Of a DNA stretch of 64,000 bases, positions 30,846-40,566 are shown piece by piece. The notes beneath the pieces are model-generated. The model saw only the letters and a list, made by a program, of their open reading frames with translations. It ran no database searches and was not told the DNA's origin. This stretch comes from Cladosporium sp. IMV 00045 (Eukaryota > Ascomycota > Dothideomycetes > Cladosporiales > Cladosporiaceae): NCBI GenBank assembly GCA_001931905.2, contig MSJI02000766.1, forward strand, positions 1 to 64,000, written 5' to 3'. The position numbers were made by a program, and so were the translations under genes. The first letter of the stretch is position 1; each line of letters starts with the position of its first letter.

Positions 30846-31942
30846 CGCAGCATGCGTGTGTTTTTGTTATGAATGAGGATTGATATGGTATGCGTTATGG
30901 CGTGTGAGGACTCAAATCAATGGTGGGAGATGGTTATCACACGCGAGTGACTGCAGTTGAGTTCACGCGAATGACGAGGTGTGGCCGGGAGCCGAGGCAA
31001 GCGCATCTGGTCTCACATCAAAGCCCATCGCCCACGACCGTAACAAACACCAAGTGCAACTCACGACAGATGATCTCTGATATTCGGTGGTGAAACCAAA
31101 ATAGCCTCACCAAACTTGCGTCTCGATTCCAGAGGAGCAAAGACAATTACAGGGGACGCCTGTGCATCTAGGCACGCGTGTCGAATCACCAAGTCTAGTA
31201 ACGTACCCAACTTCATTCTTCCGAATCGCCTCTTTCCGGAAAATTACCTGAAGACATTGGCATCCAGAGCACGAGACCAGCAGATCTTTTTTGTAGGCTT
31301 CTTAAGAAGACATACCTATCACACCACTGCTGTACCACTAGCAGATCTGGAAGCTTCCTGTGGCGCCAATGCTAAGGATACATGTATTGGATGATTACTG
31401 TAGCGCTACGAGACTCAACACCTTCAAGACGCAGACGGAAAGGATGCAAGGGACGGATATGCTGAATATCGGTAAATGTCGCTTCGACATATCGAGAATC
31501 AATCTGTGCATCCCGGCTCGCCTATTATTGATGAGTCCTCTCCATCCTGCATCCTCTTGAAGAGCGGCGCATCCTGATCGGGAAGATAACGCCGCCACAT
31601 CACGTGATGTAACCAGATCTGGTATTCGCGCCAGCACGATGAGGTTATCAACCTTGAAGCATGACCAATATTTATGCTAATGCCAGGTTTTGACATGATC
31701 CCGCTGTGATTCGGGCAGTCCCCCGAATCGTATTGCGACGTAGATTTTTCTACTCATGTTCACGTTGTCCGTCACCAGAGCACATATATTTGGCCCTCCC
31801 GGCCTGACTTACGATCACGCTCAAGACTCAACTCGCACCAGACGACTGCAATAACATCAAGCTTATCTTTCAAGGCCTCTGCCATACTCGAATACTCACA
31901 AATCTCCTTTCAACTTCCTTCCAACTTAATCAACCCACCTCA
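30846..31942. other. Divergent intergenic region
   Basis: About 1.1 kb between PEX3 and the first tandem paralog, both promoters included. Short open frames at 31116-31640 have no family signal. A TATATT near 31786 and CT-rich stretches precede the paralog start. Confidence 0.4.
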
Positions 31943-32561
31943 ATGCTTATCCAATCACCAGTGGAAGCCCACCCAATCAGGCGCAACATGTGGTCCTCTA
32001 CTTCGAACGACGATGGAACCAGCACACCACCACCTTACACATCTCAAGAGGCACCACCGCCATACATGTGCAGAGCTTCATCGCAACCACGCACAAGATC
32101 GATTCCATTCGCACCTGGCGTCGTTTTCCAATGGAACCCAGCCGTTCCCCAACTCCCAGACGACATCATCCTTGTCACGGTACGAGTCAACATCCAAGGC
32201 CGTAGGAGTTCATTCGACGATCCACTGCCGATCCGGTAAGATAACTCCAAGCACGACTGGCATATCTTTTGATCACATCAGACACTCGCAAGCTAACACA
32301 CATGCAAGACCCGCACAACGCGGTTTCTTCCGCCGACTAGGCTCAAGGATCATGAATCCCTACTCCGACGTGAAGAACATCAGAGCAATCAGAATGCCAC
32401 GCAAAGAGTACCTTCGTCACCACAAGTTCGATTCGGAAGGAAACTACGTGGGCACTGAACCACAGCAAGATTGGGATGATGAGATGATCGAGGCTTGCTA
32501 TGGCAAGTATCAGCACAAGCCGTTGAACAGCTTGTACAACAATGCTGTGGCCAGGATCTGA
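31943..32561 (+). CDS. Unknown fungal protein, tandem paralog A
   Basis: 181 aa, two exons (31943-32235, 32309-32561) with a 73 bp intron after the second base of an Arg codon. I do not recognise a named domain. The N-terminus is Pro/Ser/Thr-rich and probably disordered. The core has a beta-like strand DDIILVTVRVNIQG, the motif SFDDPLPIR at the splice junction, FFRRLGSR, and a charged C-terminal part with IRMPRKEYLRHHKFD and CYGKYQHKPLNSLY. No signal peptide or membrane helix. Clearly related to the next gene downstream in order of motifs and in intron position. Confidence 0.75.
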
Positions 32562-33347
32562 CTGGTGTTGGAGCATATAATGTACTGTTGTGCATCAGCA
32601 TACAGATTGATCGAGGGGCTTTTTCTTTTGTCTGCAACGGAATCAAGAATCCATCAATCCAAAATCACGCTGGCCGTGTTGATAATACCACTTGCAAAAG
32701 AAAACTCAATTACACTCATCAACGTTTTGATCAAACAGTTTCAATAAACCACCCATTCCCAATGATTACTAATTAAACTTCCCCTCGCCAAGGTACAACA
32801 GTACATCATCGCATATCTTCCAGTCACATGGCGAAGGTGGGGCTATAACGCCGCAGCCACGCCATCGCATTCCTTGGAAGCACACGATAGATTGCCTTGA
32901 AATGCACATTCGCTGCCGGTCGACGTCACGGATCGCATAATGTGTGCTACCAGACTCTCTGCTCCTACTTAGCTACATATGTGCCTATTTAGCTACATAT
33001 GTATATCTTTCATCCGTCCTGACGTGAGACTGCAGGGACGATCTTACAGCACAGCTTGACTCACTTTGGTAGAAACGTAGAAGAGAAGAGGGAGAGCTTC
33101 GCCGAGCTTGTTTCTGGAATTATCGTTCGATATTTGGACTTTTTGATCGAGCCAATCCGGCAGTGCTTCCTCTTGCTAGGTCGCGATACTGGACTTCTCT
33201 CTCTGAGAGCTTCGTTCTAGAGCTTCCAACAGTGGCAAATCAATTCGCCCTTGCAGAACGACGACCAAACATTCCACGAACCCATTACAGTAATACCGCT
33301 CCCATCATCATCCACACCCTCCCGCCCTCCCTTAAAAGAACCATCAA
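32562..33347. other. Intergenic region between tandem paralogs
   Basis: About 790 bp. It contains a 14 bp direct repeat (TTAGCTACATATGT at 32969-32982 and 32989-33002) and the promoter of paralog B. No gene was seen. Confidence 0.45.
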
Positions 33348-34043
33348 ATGGCATCCCTCACCCCCCGCCTCCTAAGCGCCTACGCTTCCACCTTCGAAGC
33401 CTACCCAGCACCGCCGCGCCGCTCCTCCACAACCTCCACCACCACCACCTCACCCCCAGCAGCCTCACCAACCTCCGAGCGCCGCGCCTCAACCCCAGCA
33501 GCCATGACAGCGAACCTCCACAGCGTGCGCACGCGCTCCCTCGGAGGCCCCCTGAGCGCTGGCGTGATTTTCGAGCGTGACCCGCTCAACCCGCCCAGCG
33601 ACGACGACATCATCATCGTCACTGTGAGGATCAGCAAAGCGAAGAGCGAGAGGCGGAATTCGTTCGACGACCCATTACCAGACCGGTGAGACGCTCCCCG
33701 AAAACCAAAATTCCACATCCAAAACCGCCATCACAACCTCACTAACACCCCCACTCCCCACCGCAGCCCACCAGCCCGCAACTTCTTCCGCCGCATGAGC
33801 ACCCGCCTCCTCGCCCAACCAGACCGGGACACGTACAAAGCGGTGAAAATGCCTCGGGGCGAGTACCATAGGTTTTTCCGGCACGACGCGGCGGGCCATT
33901 ACGCGGGGAGTGAGCCCGAGAGGGAGTGGGGGGAGGAGGAGATCAGGGAGCGGTATGGGCAGTATCAGGATTTGCCGTTGCGTGCGGTGCTGGGGAGGAC
34001 GCCGAGCCCGGCGGTCGCGGCGGTGGCTATGTGTGGGTGGTGA
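33348..34043 (+). CDS. Unknown fungal protein, tandem paralog B
   Basis: 204 aa, exons 33348-33685 and 33767-34043; the 81 bp intron again splits an Arg codon after its second base. The same motif order as paralog A is present: GVIFERDP, DDDIIIVTVRIS, NSFDDPLPDR at the junction, NFFRRMSTR, VKMPRGEYHRFFRHD and RYGQYQDLPLRAVL. The N-terminus is Ser/Thr/Pro-rich. The second exon is markedly more GC-rich than that of paralog A. No function can be assigned; the conserved core suggests a small folded domain with a basic patch. Confidence 0.75.
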
Positions 34044-34352
34044 GTGCGTCGGAGGAGATGGGTGTGCAGGGGACGGTTTGGACGGGAGAGAAAGTAGTGC
34101 TGGAGAGGATTTGTGGTTGTGCTGTTCTTGCTTTTGTTAGGTCTTGCCGTTCTTTTTCCGAGATTGCGTTCACTTGACACGGTTTTCTCTTAGCAAGGAG
34201 CATTCGGAACATACGGTCGTTCGTGCAAAGAATTGCAACAAGCAATGGGCTGGAACAGACTGACTAGAAAGAAAGAGAAATTTGAGTTCATATCATCTTC
34301 ATCTAACATACGTCCGTACTCACAAGCAAGACCAACACCATCTCCACCCCCC
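34044..34352. other. Convergent intergenic region
   Basis: About 310 bp between the 3' ends of paralog B and LSG1. Nothing was recognised beyond untranslated ends. Confidence 0.4.
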
Positions 34353-36449
34353 TTACTCATAGTCATTCTGACTCTTATTCGAGTACTTGACATTAAACTT
34401 ATTGGCCCTCTTATTCCCCTTGAAATGCTTCTTGCTATTCTTCAGATCCGCCGGGTCGACATCCTTCTCCAGCGCCGTCATGGTCTTGAGCTTCCTACCG
34501 CTGAACTCCTTGCCCTGCTCCGAGTACTTGTGGTGGAAAGGCTGCTCCAAACGCGCGTTTCCCTGGCCCGGAGCGAAGAACTGCTTGTCGAGTTTCTTGC
34601 CCTTGTTGCCGCCCACGGACGGCATGGGGACGAGATCCGGGTCGTCCATGAGGGAGGGGTTGTTGGATTGGCGCATGGCGGCTTCGACGCTGGCGGCGAG
34701 GGCGGCGCGGCGTTTTTCCGGCAGGTGCGCGGCGTCGTAGAGTTCGCGATTGAAGTGGTGCGGGTCGATGGGCGGGTCGGCGGGGGGCGGCGTGCAGAAG
34801 AGCAGCTTGCCTTTCACGTAGTCTTTGAGGATCCAGCGCGCCGCTCTGCTCTCGTCCGGCTGGCCGAGACCTTGCGTCGCGAAGCCTCTGGCGCGCGCGT
34901 AGGCGCGCAGCACTTCTTCGCCGGTAGGGAAGCCGGTGCCGCCTTCTTCGATCGGGCGGGTTTGGATTTTCATGCCGTACACGGCTTCGAGGAAGGCTTG
35001 CGGGATGCGCTGGGCGACGAGTGTGCCCGGGCCGGAGTATTCGCGGAGCTGGTCGATGGGGAGCACACCGTTGCAGACGAGCTCGGCTTTTGTGTTGGCG
35101 AAGTTGGGGAATACGAGACCGGGGCAATCGCAGAGCACCACCTTGTTCGAGAGATGGATCGTCTGGAAATGCTTGGTCTTACCGGGAGTGGCGGAGACAG
35201 ACACCTTCTTGGCTCCCAACAAGGCGTTGATTGTCGATGATTTACCGACGTTGGGGTATCCGACCAGTCCGATCTGGGTCTTGCGAGGAGGCTTGCCGGG
35301 TTCTTGGTCCTTCTTGGGGACCTTGGGAGAGTGCTTCAAGAAAAGTGCTTCGAGGTCCTCGGTCGTGAGGATCCTCGTTTGCTCCTCGATTGATAGGGGC
35401 ACATCCATCCTAGGCGGGCCCTCAACGGTCTCTTCGTCCACCCACTTGCTGTCTTTGTCTTCTTGCTCCTTGAAATCGACTTTGCGTTGTTTCTTTTGCA
35501 CTTCCTTGACGTCTTCGTGGAGCTCATCTTCCACGTCTTCCTCAAGACCATCTCTGCTGTCCATGTCAGAAAGACCTTCTTCGTCATCCGACTCCTCTTC
35601 ACTTTCACTCTCGTCTTGCTCCTCTTCATCGTCACTGCCTCTGGCCTCGTTGATTTCCTTGGCCAGCTCGGCGGAGAAAAAGCGGAAGTCAATGCCATGC
35701 TCTGTGAAGTAGTTGGCCCATGCCGTCCTCTGCTCCAAAGTCATCATATCCGCCTTATTCACCAGGAGCAAGTTGCGCTTCTTCTTGTCCACTTCCTTGA
35801 CGTAAAGGTCCAAATCGGCACTTCTGAACATCAACGGGTTGCGAGCATCGACAATCTGAACGATCAAGTCTGATCGCTCAATGACACGCCACAGCTGCCT
35901 CCAGACTTCCAAGTTGCGCTCGAACGGCGTCATCAACAAGTCGTCGATTTCTTGCAACTCGGCCAGGTTTCTCCGCCATTCGAGGAAAGCCCCCTTCTCA
36001 CGCTCGTGGAGCTCGTGCGCAGTCATCTCCTTGTCCCAAGCGGGTCTCCTGGGGATCGTCAAACGCGCACGCTTCGAGTTCTGTTTCTTCATGATGCCGC
36101 GCTCCTCAGCGGCAGAGAGCAGGTAAGGGTTCTTCTGGTCTCTGTGGATGATCTTGACGTTATTCATCTTCTCCGCCGTGAAGTCTGTGCCTGCCAATTC
36201 TGCAGTGGAAAGGAACTCGTCGAGCGCGCCTTGCTCGGTGATGGAGCGCATCTTGACCCAGTCGTCGCCTTGCGCCTCGTTGACGATGTATGCGTTTCCT
36301 TCTTGGTCGACTCGCTTGATTCCGCCCTTGCCACCTTTGTCGGGAGCGACACCACCACGGTGCATAGCGCTCTTTTTTCCTTTGCCAAATCGGTCGTTCA
36401 TCAGCGAGTTGCCGAGACCGACGGCGTTCTTGCTCTTGGGCAAGCCCAT
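34353..36449 (-). CDS. LSG1: LSG1, circularly permuted GTPase of 60S subunit maturation
   Basis: 698 aa, single exon. Cytoplasmic GTPase that releases NMD3 from late pre-60S particles. The GTPase motifs occur in permuted order: G4 NKAD at 231-234 comes before G1 GYPNVGKSS (397-405), G2 around TPGKTKHFQT (421-430) and G3 DCPG (441-444). The N-terminus MGLPKSKNAVGLGNSLM and the SDLIVQIVDARNPLMFRS block are characteristic. An acidic insert (about 272-315) separates the two halves of the GTPase, as usual in LSG1, and the tail is Lys-rich. It shares a 577 bp divergent promoter with LTV1. Confidence 0.96.
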   Translation of the reverse strand: MGLPKSKNAVGLGNSLMNDRFGKGKKSAMHRGGVAPDKGGKGGIKRVDQEGNAYIVNEAQGDDWVKMRSITEQGALDEFLSTAELAGTDFTAEKMNNVKIIHRDQKNPYLLSAAEERGIMKKQNSKRARLTIPRRPAWDKEMTAHELHEREKGAFLEWRRNLAELQEIDDLLMTPFERNLEVWRQLWRVIERSDLIVQIVDARNPLMFRSADLDLYVKEVDKKKRNLLLVNKADMMTLEQRTAWANYFTEHGIDFRFFSAELAKEINEARGSDDEEEQDESESEEESDDEEGLSDMDSRDGLEEDVEDELHEDVKEVQKKQRKVDFKEQEDKDSKWVDEETVEGPPRMDVPLSIEEQTRILTTEDLEALFLKHSPKVPKKDQEPGKPPRKTQIGLVGYPNVGKSSTINALLGAKKVSVSATPGKTKHFQTIHLSNKVVLCDCPGLVFPNFANTKAELVCNGVLPIDQLREYSGPGTLVAQRIPQAFLEAVYGMKIQTRPIEEGGTGFPTGEEVLRAYARARGFATQGLGQPDESRAARWILKDYVKGKLLFCTPPPADPPIDPHHFNRELYDAAHLPEKRRAALAASVEAAMRQSNNPSLMDDPDLVPMPSVGGNKGKKLDKQFFAPGQGNARLEQPFHHKYSEQGKEFSGRKLKTMTALEKDVDPADLKNSKKHFKGNKRANKFNVKYSNKSQNDYE

Positions 36450-37026
36450 TTTGCCGGTGATGTGTGTTTAATTAGGCGACGAGCCAGTATACGTAGTTGT
36501 GGTTTTTTCAAGATCGCCTTGCAAGGCAGTGAAGCAGATAATGTGTGCCTGTGCAAATAAAAAGCAAGCAACAGGCAAGGTGAAGTTGAAGGGTGATGTG
36601 GTATGAGTCTATGGCAAGTTGATTATCAATTCTGAAGACTTAACGCAAAACTCCCCCTCCACTGGTGCAGCGATGACGCGGGCCAGCCAGGGCGTAAAGG
36701 GCAGACTTTGCTTGGGCCAGAGAAGAATCGCACGGATCGGTCGGAGGGCTGAACAGCTTCGATAAAAATTCCATCAACTTCACTCTGCCCTGAGCCTCGC
36801 CATCCCTGCTGTCTGTGCTATAGTTCCCTCCCGCCTATTCCCTGCGTCACCCAAAAAAAAGACCCCGCCAAGCATAGAGATCGGCTTTTTCTTTTGAAGT
36901 GGGCCATTTAGGTGCCCAATCTCGCCGTCTGTAATAATCAGGCAACGCAAAACCTTTCAAAACAGAAACTACACTCGACGGCACACGACATCCACACAGT
37001 CTTCCAATCCCACAGCGACCGCCAAC
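36450..37026. promoter_or_regulatory. Bidirectional promoter of LSG1 and LTV1
   Basis: 577 bp between the start codons of a 60S and a 40S assembly factor. GCGATGA at 36670-36676 matches the core of the PAC element (GCGATGAG) of ribosome-biogenesis genes but is missing the last base. A pyrimidine-rich tract lies close to LTV1. Co-regulation is inferred from gene function and orientation. Confidence 0.5.
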
Positions 37027-38586
37027 ATGCCCCGTCGCAAGTTCGACAAGAAGAACGCCACCACCTTCGCCCTCGTGCATCGCGCGCAAAACGACCCTCT
37101 CATCCACGACGAAAATGCCCCCTCCATGGTCTTCACCGAGAAGGTCTCGAAACACCATGGCCAAGGCGACGACGACAGCGACCTGCCCTCCTCTTCCGGC
37201 GCTTCCATGATGTCCGGCTCCTCGTCGTTCTCACGAAGAGGCAAGCAGCGCGGCGACTTGGAAGAGGAATTCGGCATGACTTTCCGTCCCAACGAGGGCG
37301 AGGCGGCACAGCACGGCGTTTTCTTCGACGACACCAAGTACGATTACATGCAGCACATGAAGGATTTGGGATCCGGCGACGGGCCCGTGGCTTGGATTGA
37401 GGCTAAGCCTGCTAAGCAGGAGGGCAAGGGAAAGCAGAGATTGGAGGATGCGCTGAGGGATATGGATATCGGCAGCAATGCCGGTGGCAGCCAGTATGGC
37501 GGAGACTACGCACAGAGTGTCGGTCAGAGCAGCACAGCAAGCAGCGCTGCGAGGAGTCTTCTGCCCGAAGACGTCCTGCCCAGCGAGTTTGTCAGAAGGC
37601 GCACATATCAAGACCAGCAAGACGTGCCCGACGCCATTGCGGGTTTCCAGCCTGATATGGACCCTCGCTTGCGGGAGACGCTTGAGGCTTTGGAAGACGA
37701 GGCGTACGTGGACGATGAAGACGACTTTTTCGGTGACTTGGTAAAGGAAGGCAGAGAGATCGACCAAGATGAGTGGGAGAGACTAGGCGAGCAACAAATG
37801 TTTGACGAAGGCGAAGGCGAGCTTGACGATGGATGGGAGAGCGACGACACTATCAAAGCAGGCAGCCCTCCACCACAGCTCAACATCCCCCAACCCGCAG
37901 ACGGCGAGCTCATCGAGCCTCCAAAAGACGCCCAAGCAGCCCTGCCCGCAGATCCCACCGAAGGCGCCTGGCTCGACGAATTTAAGAAATTCAAGCACGA
38001 AGCCAAAGCCAACAAAGAAGCCAGCAAGGACGTCAAAGGCGCCCCCTCCGCCTTCGACGCTTCAATGGTCTCCTCTCTCGCCAGCCGCCCGGGCAAGAAG
38101 CGCAAGGGCGCCAAGACGTCCACGTCCAACTACTCCATGTCCTCCTCCGCCCTGGTGCGCACCGACCAGCAAACCCTGCTCGACGACCGCTTCGACAAGC
38201 TGGAAGAAGCGTACACGATCGCGGAAGAAATGGAGCCCGACGACATGGGCGGCCCCATGAACGACACCATGTCGACCGCCTCCGGCATGACGGGCATGTC
38301 CAAAGCCTCGCACATGAGCAAGTACAGCCAGATGAGCGGGCTCAGCGGCGTCAGCGGGATTTCGTCTTACAGCCGCGCCACCGACAGCGAGGCCCCGCAG
38401 CTCGAACGCTCCGATTTCAACAGCATCATGGACGATTTCCTGGCCTCGCACTCCGTCAGTGGTAAGGCGAGTCGCAAGCTCAAGCGTTTCGGTCCCCAGA
38501 GCGGTATGGAGCAGCTCGACGAGGTCAGGTCTGGCCTCGGACCTGCGAGGAGGAAGGGTCGGAGCGCCCTGGGAGCTGCGCGATAG
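37027..38586 (+). CDS. LTV1: LTV1, 40S ribosome assembly and export factor
   Basis: 519 aa, single exon. LTV1 binds pre-40S particles near uS3/eS10 and assists head maturation. Recognised from the N-terminus MPRRKFDKKNATTFALVHRA with QNDPLIHDENAPSMVF, the block YDYMQHMKDLG, long acidic stretches (EDEAYVDDEDDFFGDLV), DEWERLGEQQMFDEGEGELD, and the C-terminal basic/hydrophobic segment FNSIMDDFLASHSV followed by RKLKRFGPQSGMEQLDEV. A Met/Ser-rich stretch (GMTGMSKASHMSKYSQMSGL) precedes this end and is probably disordered. Intact housekeeping gene. Confidence 0.95.
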   Translation: MPRRKFDKKNATTFALVHRAQNDPLIHDENAPSMVFTEKVSKHHGQGDDDSDLPSSSGASMMSGSSSFSRRGKQRGDLEEEFGMTFRPNEGEAAQHGVFFDDTKYDYMQHMKDLGSGDGPVAWIEAKPAKQEGKGKQRLEDALRDMDIGSNAGGSQYGGDYAQSVGQSSTASSAARSLLPEDVLPSEFVRRRTYQDQQDVPDAIAGFQPDMDPRLRETLEALEDEAYVDDEDDFFGDLVKEGREIDQDEWERLGEQQMFDEGEGELDDGWESDDTIKAGSPPPQLNIPQPADGELIEPPKDAQAALPADPTEGAWLDEFKKFKHEAKANKEASKDVKGAPSAFDASMVSSLASRPGKKRKGAKTSTSNYSMSSSALVRTDQQTLLDDRFDKLEEAYTIAEEMEPDDMGGPMNDTMSTASGMTGMSKASHMSKYSQMSGLSGVSGISSYSRATDSEAPQLERSDFNSIMDDFLASHSVSGKASRKLKRFGPQSGMEQLDEVRSGLGPARRKGRSALGAAR

Positions 38587-38778
38587 AGTGTTGACGTTCC
38601 TTGGAATGTCTACGTGGCGTTCGTGCCCCCGAGTCGAAGATGAGTTTGTCGATATTTTGATACCCAGCCAGCATAGCATATCATAGCAATAGCGTAGTTA
38701 GCCACGGAAGCAATGAGAAAAGTTAGTCATGCCATTTCGCCACCACCGTAGAGTTCCCTTCTTATCACTTCTTTCGCA

Positions 38779-39552
38779 TCACGAGTTGAAAATCCGCGAA
38801 TAAAGCACCTCATGCCTCCCCATCCAAAGATCCATCGCGGGCACACTCACCGCCGCATCCCCCGCCCTCCACCCGCCATACCTCTCTATCAAACCCCTCA
38901 CATGCCCCTGCAGCGCGCCACTAGCCAGCACAGCCTGACTCTGGTACGGCCCCATGACGCTCGCTCGCACGGCGGCGCTCAGCAGCGCTTTGGCGTGGTT
39001 GAGCAGGAAGAGGTAGGCGGTTTCGTGCTCCGTGAGATTGAGCGCGAAGGCTACCGCGCCGAAGAGGGGCGGGAAATGCCCGTTCAAATGCTGGAGGGGG
39101 GAGGTTGCGGAGGGTTTGGAGGTTTTGGCGGTTGATGCGAAGGTGGTGATCGCTGCCGCCGCTGCTGCGGATTCCGAGCTGGAGGCTGACGATACCGCGT
39201 TTGAGAGCGCCCGCTCCCAGATCGTCAGCAGCGCTTTGCCCTGCGTTATGCTCGCGCGGCGGGCTACGGTGCAGGGCGTGCTGGCGTCGAGGTCGTTGTC
39301 GAGGTCGGGCAGGAGGGTGGGGTCGTGGTAAGCTGAGAGAACGTAGGGCAGGGCCGTGGTGGCGAGGTTCTCGAGCGATTCGTCTAGGAAGCTACTGAAA
39401 GCGGAGGTTTTTTGGGAGGCGGTGGGTTGGCGCCGGTGGGCTAGGAAGGATTCCAGGCCGCTGCTAAAGGCGAAGGAGCCGAGGGGGAGGGCGGAGTCCG
39501 ACAGGAGGAGGAGGGCGTGCAGTGAGGGGGCGGGGGTGGTGAAGGTGGTCAT
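38779..39552 (-). CDS. ureF: Urease accessory protein UreF
   Basis: 257 aa, single exon. Part of the UreD-UreF-UreG complex that loads nickel into urease. Recognised by HALLLLSDSALPLGSFAFSSGLESF at the N-terminus (split here: LLLLSDSALPLG, then SFAFSSGLESF), HFPPLFGAVAFALNLTEHE, and AVRASVMGPYQSQAVLA toward the C-terminus, which are the classic UreF blocks. Length is slightly above the bacterial norm because of an Ala/Ser-rich insert around residues 115-145. Its 3' end faces LTV1 with 192 bp between stops. A run of about 18 T on the plus strand lies just upstream of its start. Confidence 0.92.
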   Translation of the reverse strand: MTTFTTPAPSLHALLLLSDSALPLGSFAFSSGLESFLAHRRQPTASQKTSAFSSFLDESLENLATTALPYVLSAYHDPTLLPDLDNDLDASTPCTVARRASITQGKALLTIWERALSNAVSSASSSESAAAAAAITTFASTAKTSKPSATSPLQHLNGHFPPLFGAVAFALNLTEHETAYLFLLNHAKALLSAAVRASVMGPYQSQAVLASGALQGHVRGLIERYGGWRAGDAAVSVPAMDLWMGRHEVLYSRIFNS

Positions 39553-40566
39553 GGTTTGGGTCTGGTTTGGTTTACTGTGGTATTTTCTTTTCTTTTTTTT
39601 TTTTTTTTAAGGTGGTAATGGGTTGAAGTGAGGTGCAAGCGAATGGTCACATTTAATGGTCTGTCTTCGCCGAAAGGCTTATCTGGGATCCACTTTTGTT
39701 TTGACAACAGATACTTTGGTGTTATACGTCGGTCAGAGTACGTGACAATCATACATTCGAAACACTACATGTACACGGTCAATTTCGCATTTTTGGACTC
39801 GGTGCATAATCTGCAAAAGGCCTGTCAGAACCACCCGAGGAATTTTACAACAGAAATATAGAGGCTTCGAAGAAGAAACTAGAAGAGGTCAGATATCTTG
39901 TTGGTTTCATACTATAATGCTATAATCTTTATGTAAAAAAATAATTCTAGGTACTACGCTTTCGATATGCTTAAGGAAAAGTGTATGTTAAATAGTATCC
40001 TCTTAGCTACTTATACATATATAATAATGCAAAGATTTTAAAGTCTTACACGAATTCAGTCTTATTTCGATGTTTTATAGATAACAGCTACCTAGTCTTG
40101 TAATATAGAGATTATATAAGATTAAATGAGAGAGATAGCCGACTTCTGTTTCGAAGCGTTCAAGCCCTAGCTTAACTGCGTGACCTTCGGGCCCGTTTTG
40201 ATAGCCATTTGACAGATGGCTGTACAATGTCAAAAGGAAAAGTGGCTTGTGAGTGGAGGTATCAGTCTTACGGCTTGAGATTCCTTCAATACAGTATATC
40301 CTCTTACATGATCGTCGCCTGAAGGTCAAATTTGAGTTTTATGATTAACGCGAACAACCCGGACGACGATACATATACTCCGTGGCTGAGAGGTTGGTAG
40401 ATCAGATCTGAGCGAGGAGATAGGAATGTAGAAAGAAGTGAACACAAGCTTCTCTTCGCTTTCGCAAATCATCACACTAGCTCAGTTTCGCCTGCCAAAG
40501 CACTGTAAGGATCATGTCTTGGTAAACTAGGTTGCTCTGCGCTCTTCGTCGATGTCTAAGCTCAGG
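39553..40566. other. AT-rich intergenic region
   Basis: About 1 kb flanking the NACHT gene. From roughly 39,880 to 40,140 the sequence is strongly A+T-rich (many TATA, TTAA and AATA runs) compared with the GC-rich ureF beside it. No coding frame, terminal repeat or target duplication could be identified. It may be an eroded repeat, but that is not shown by the sequence. Confidence 0.45.
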
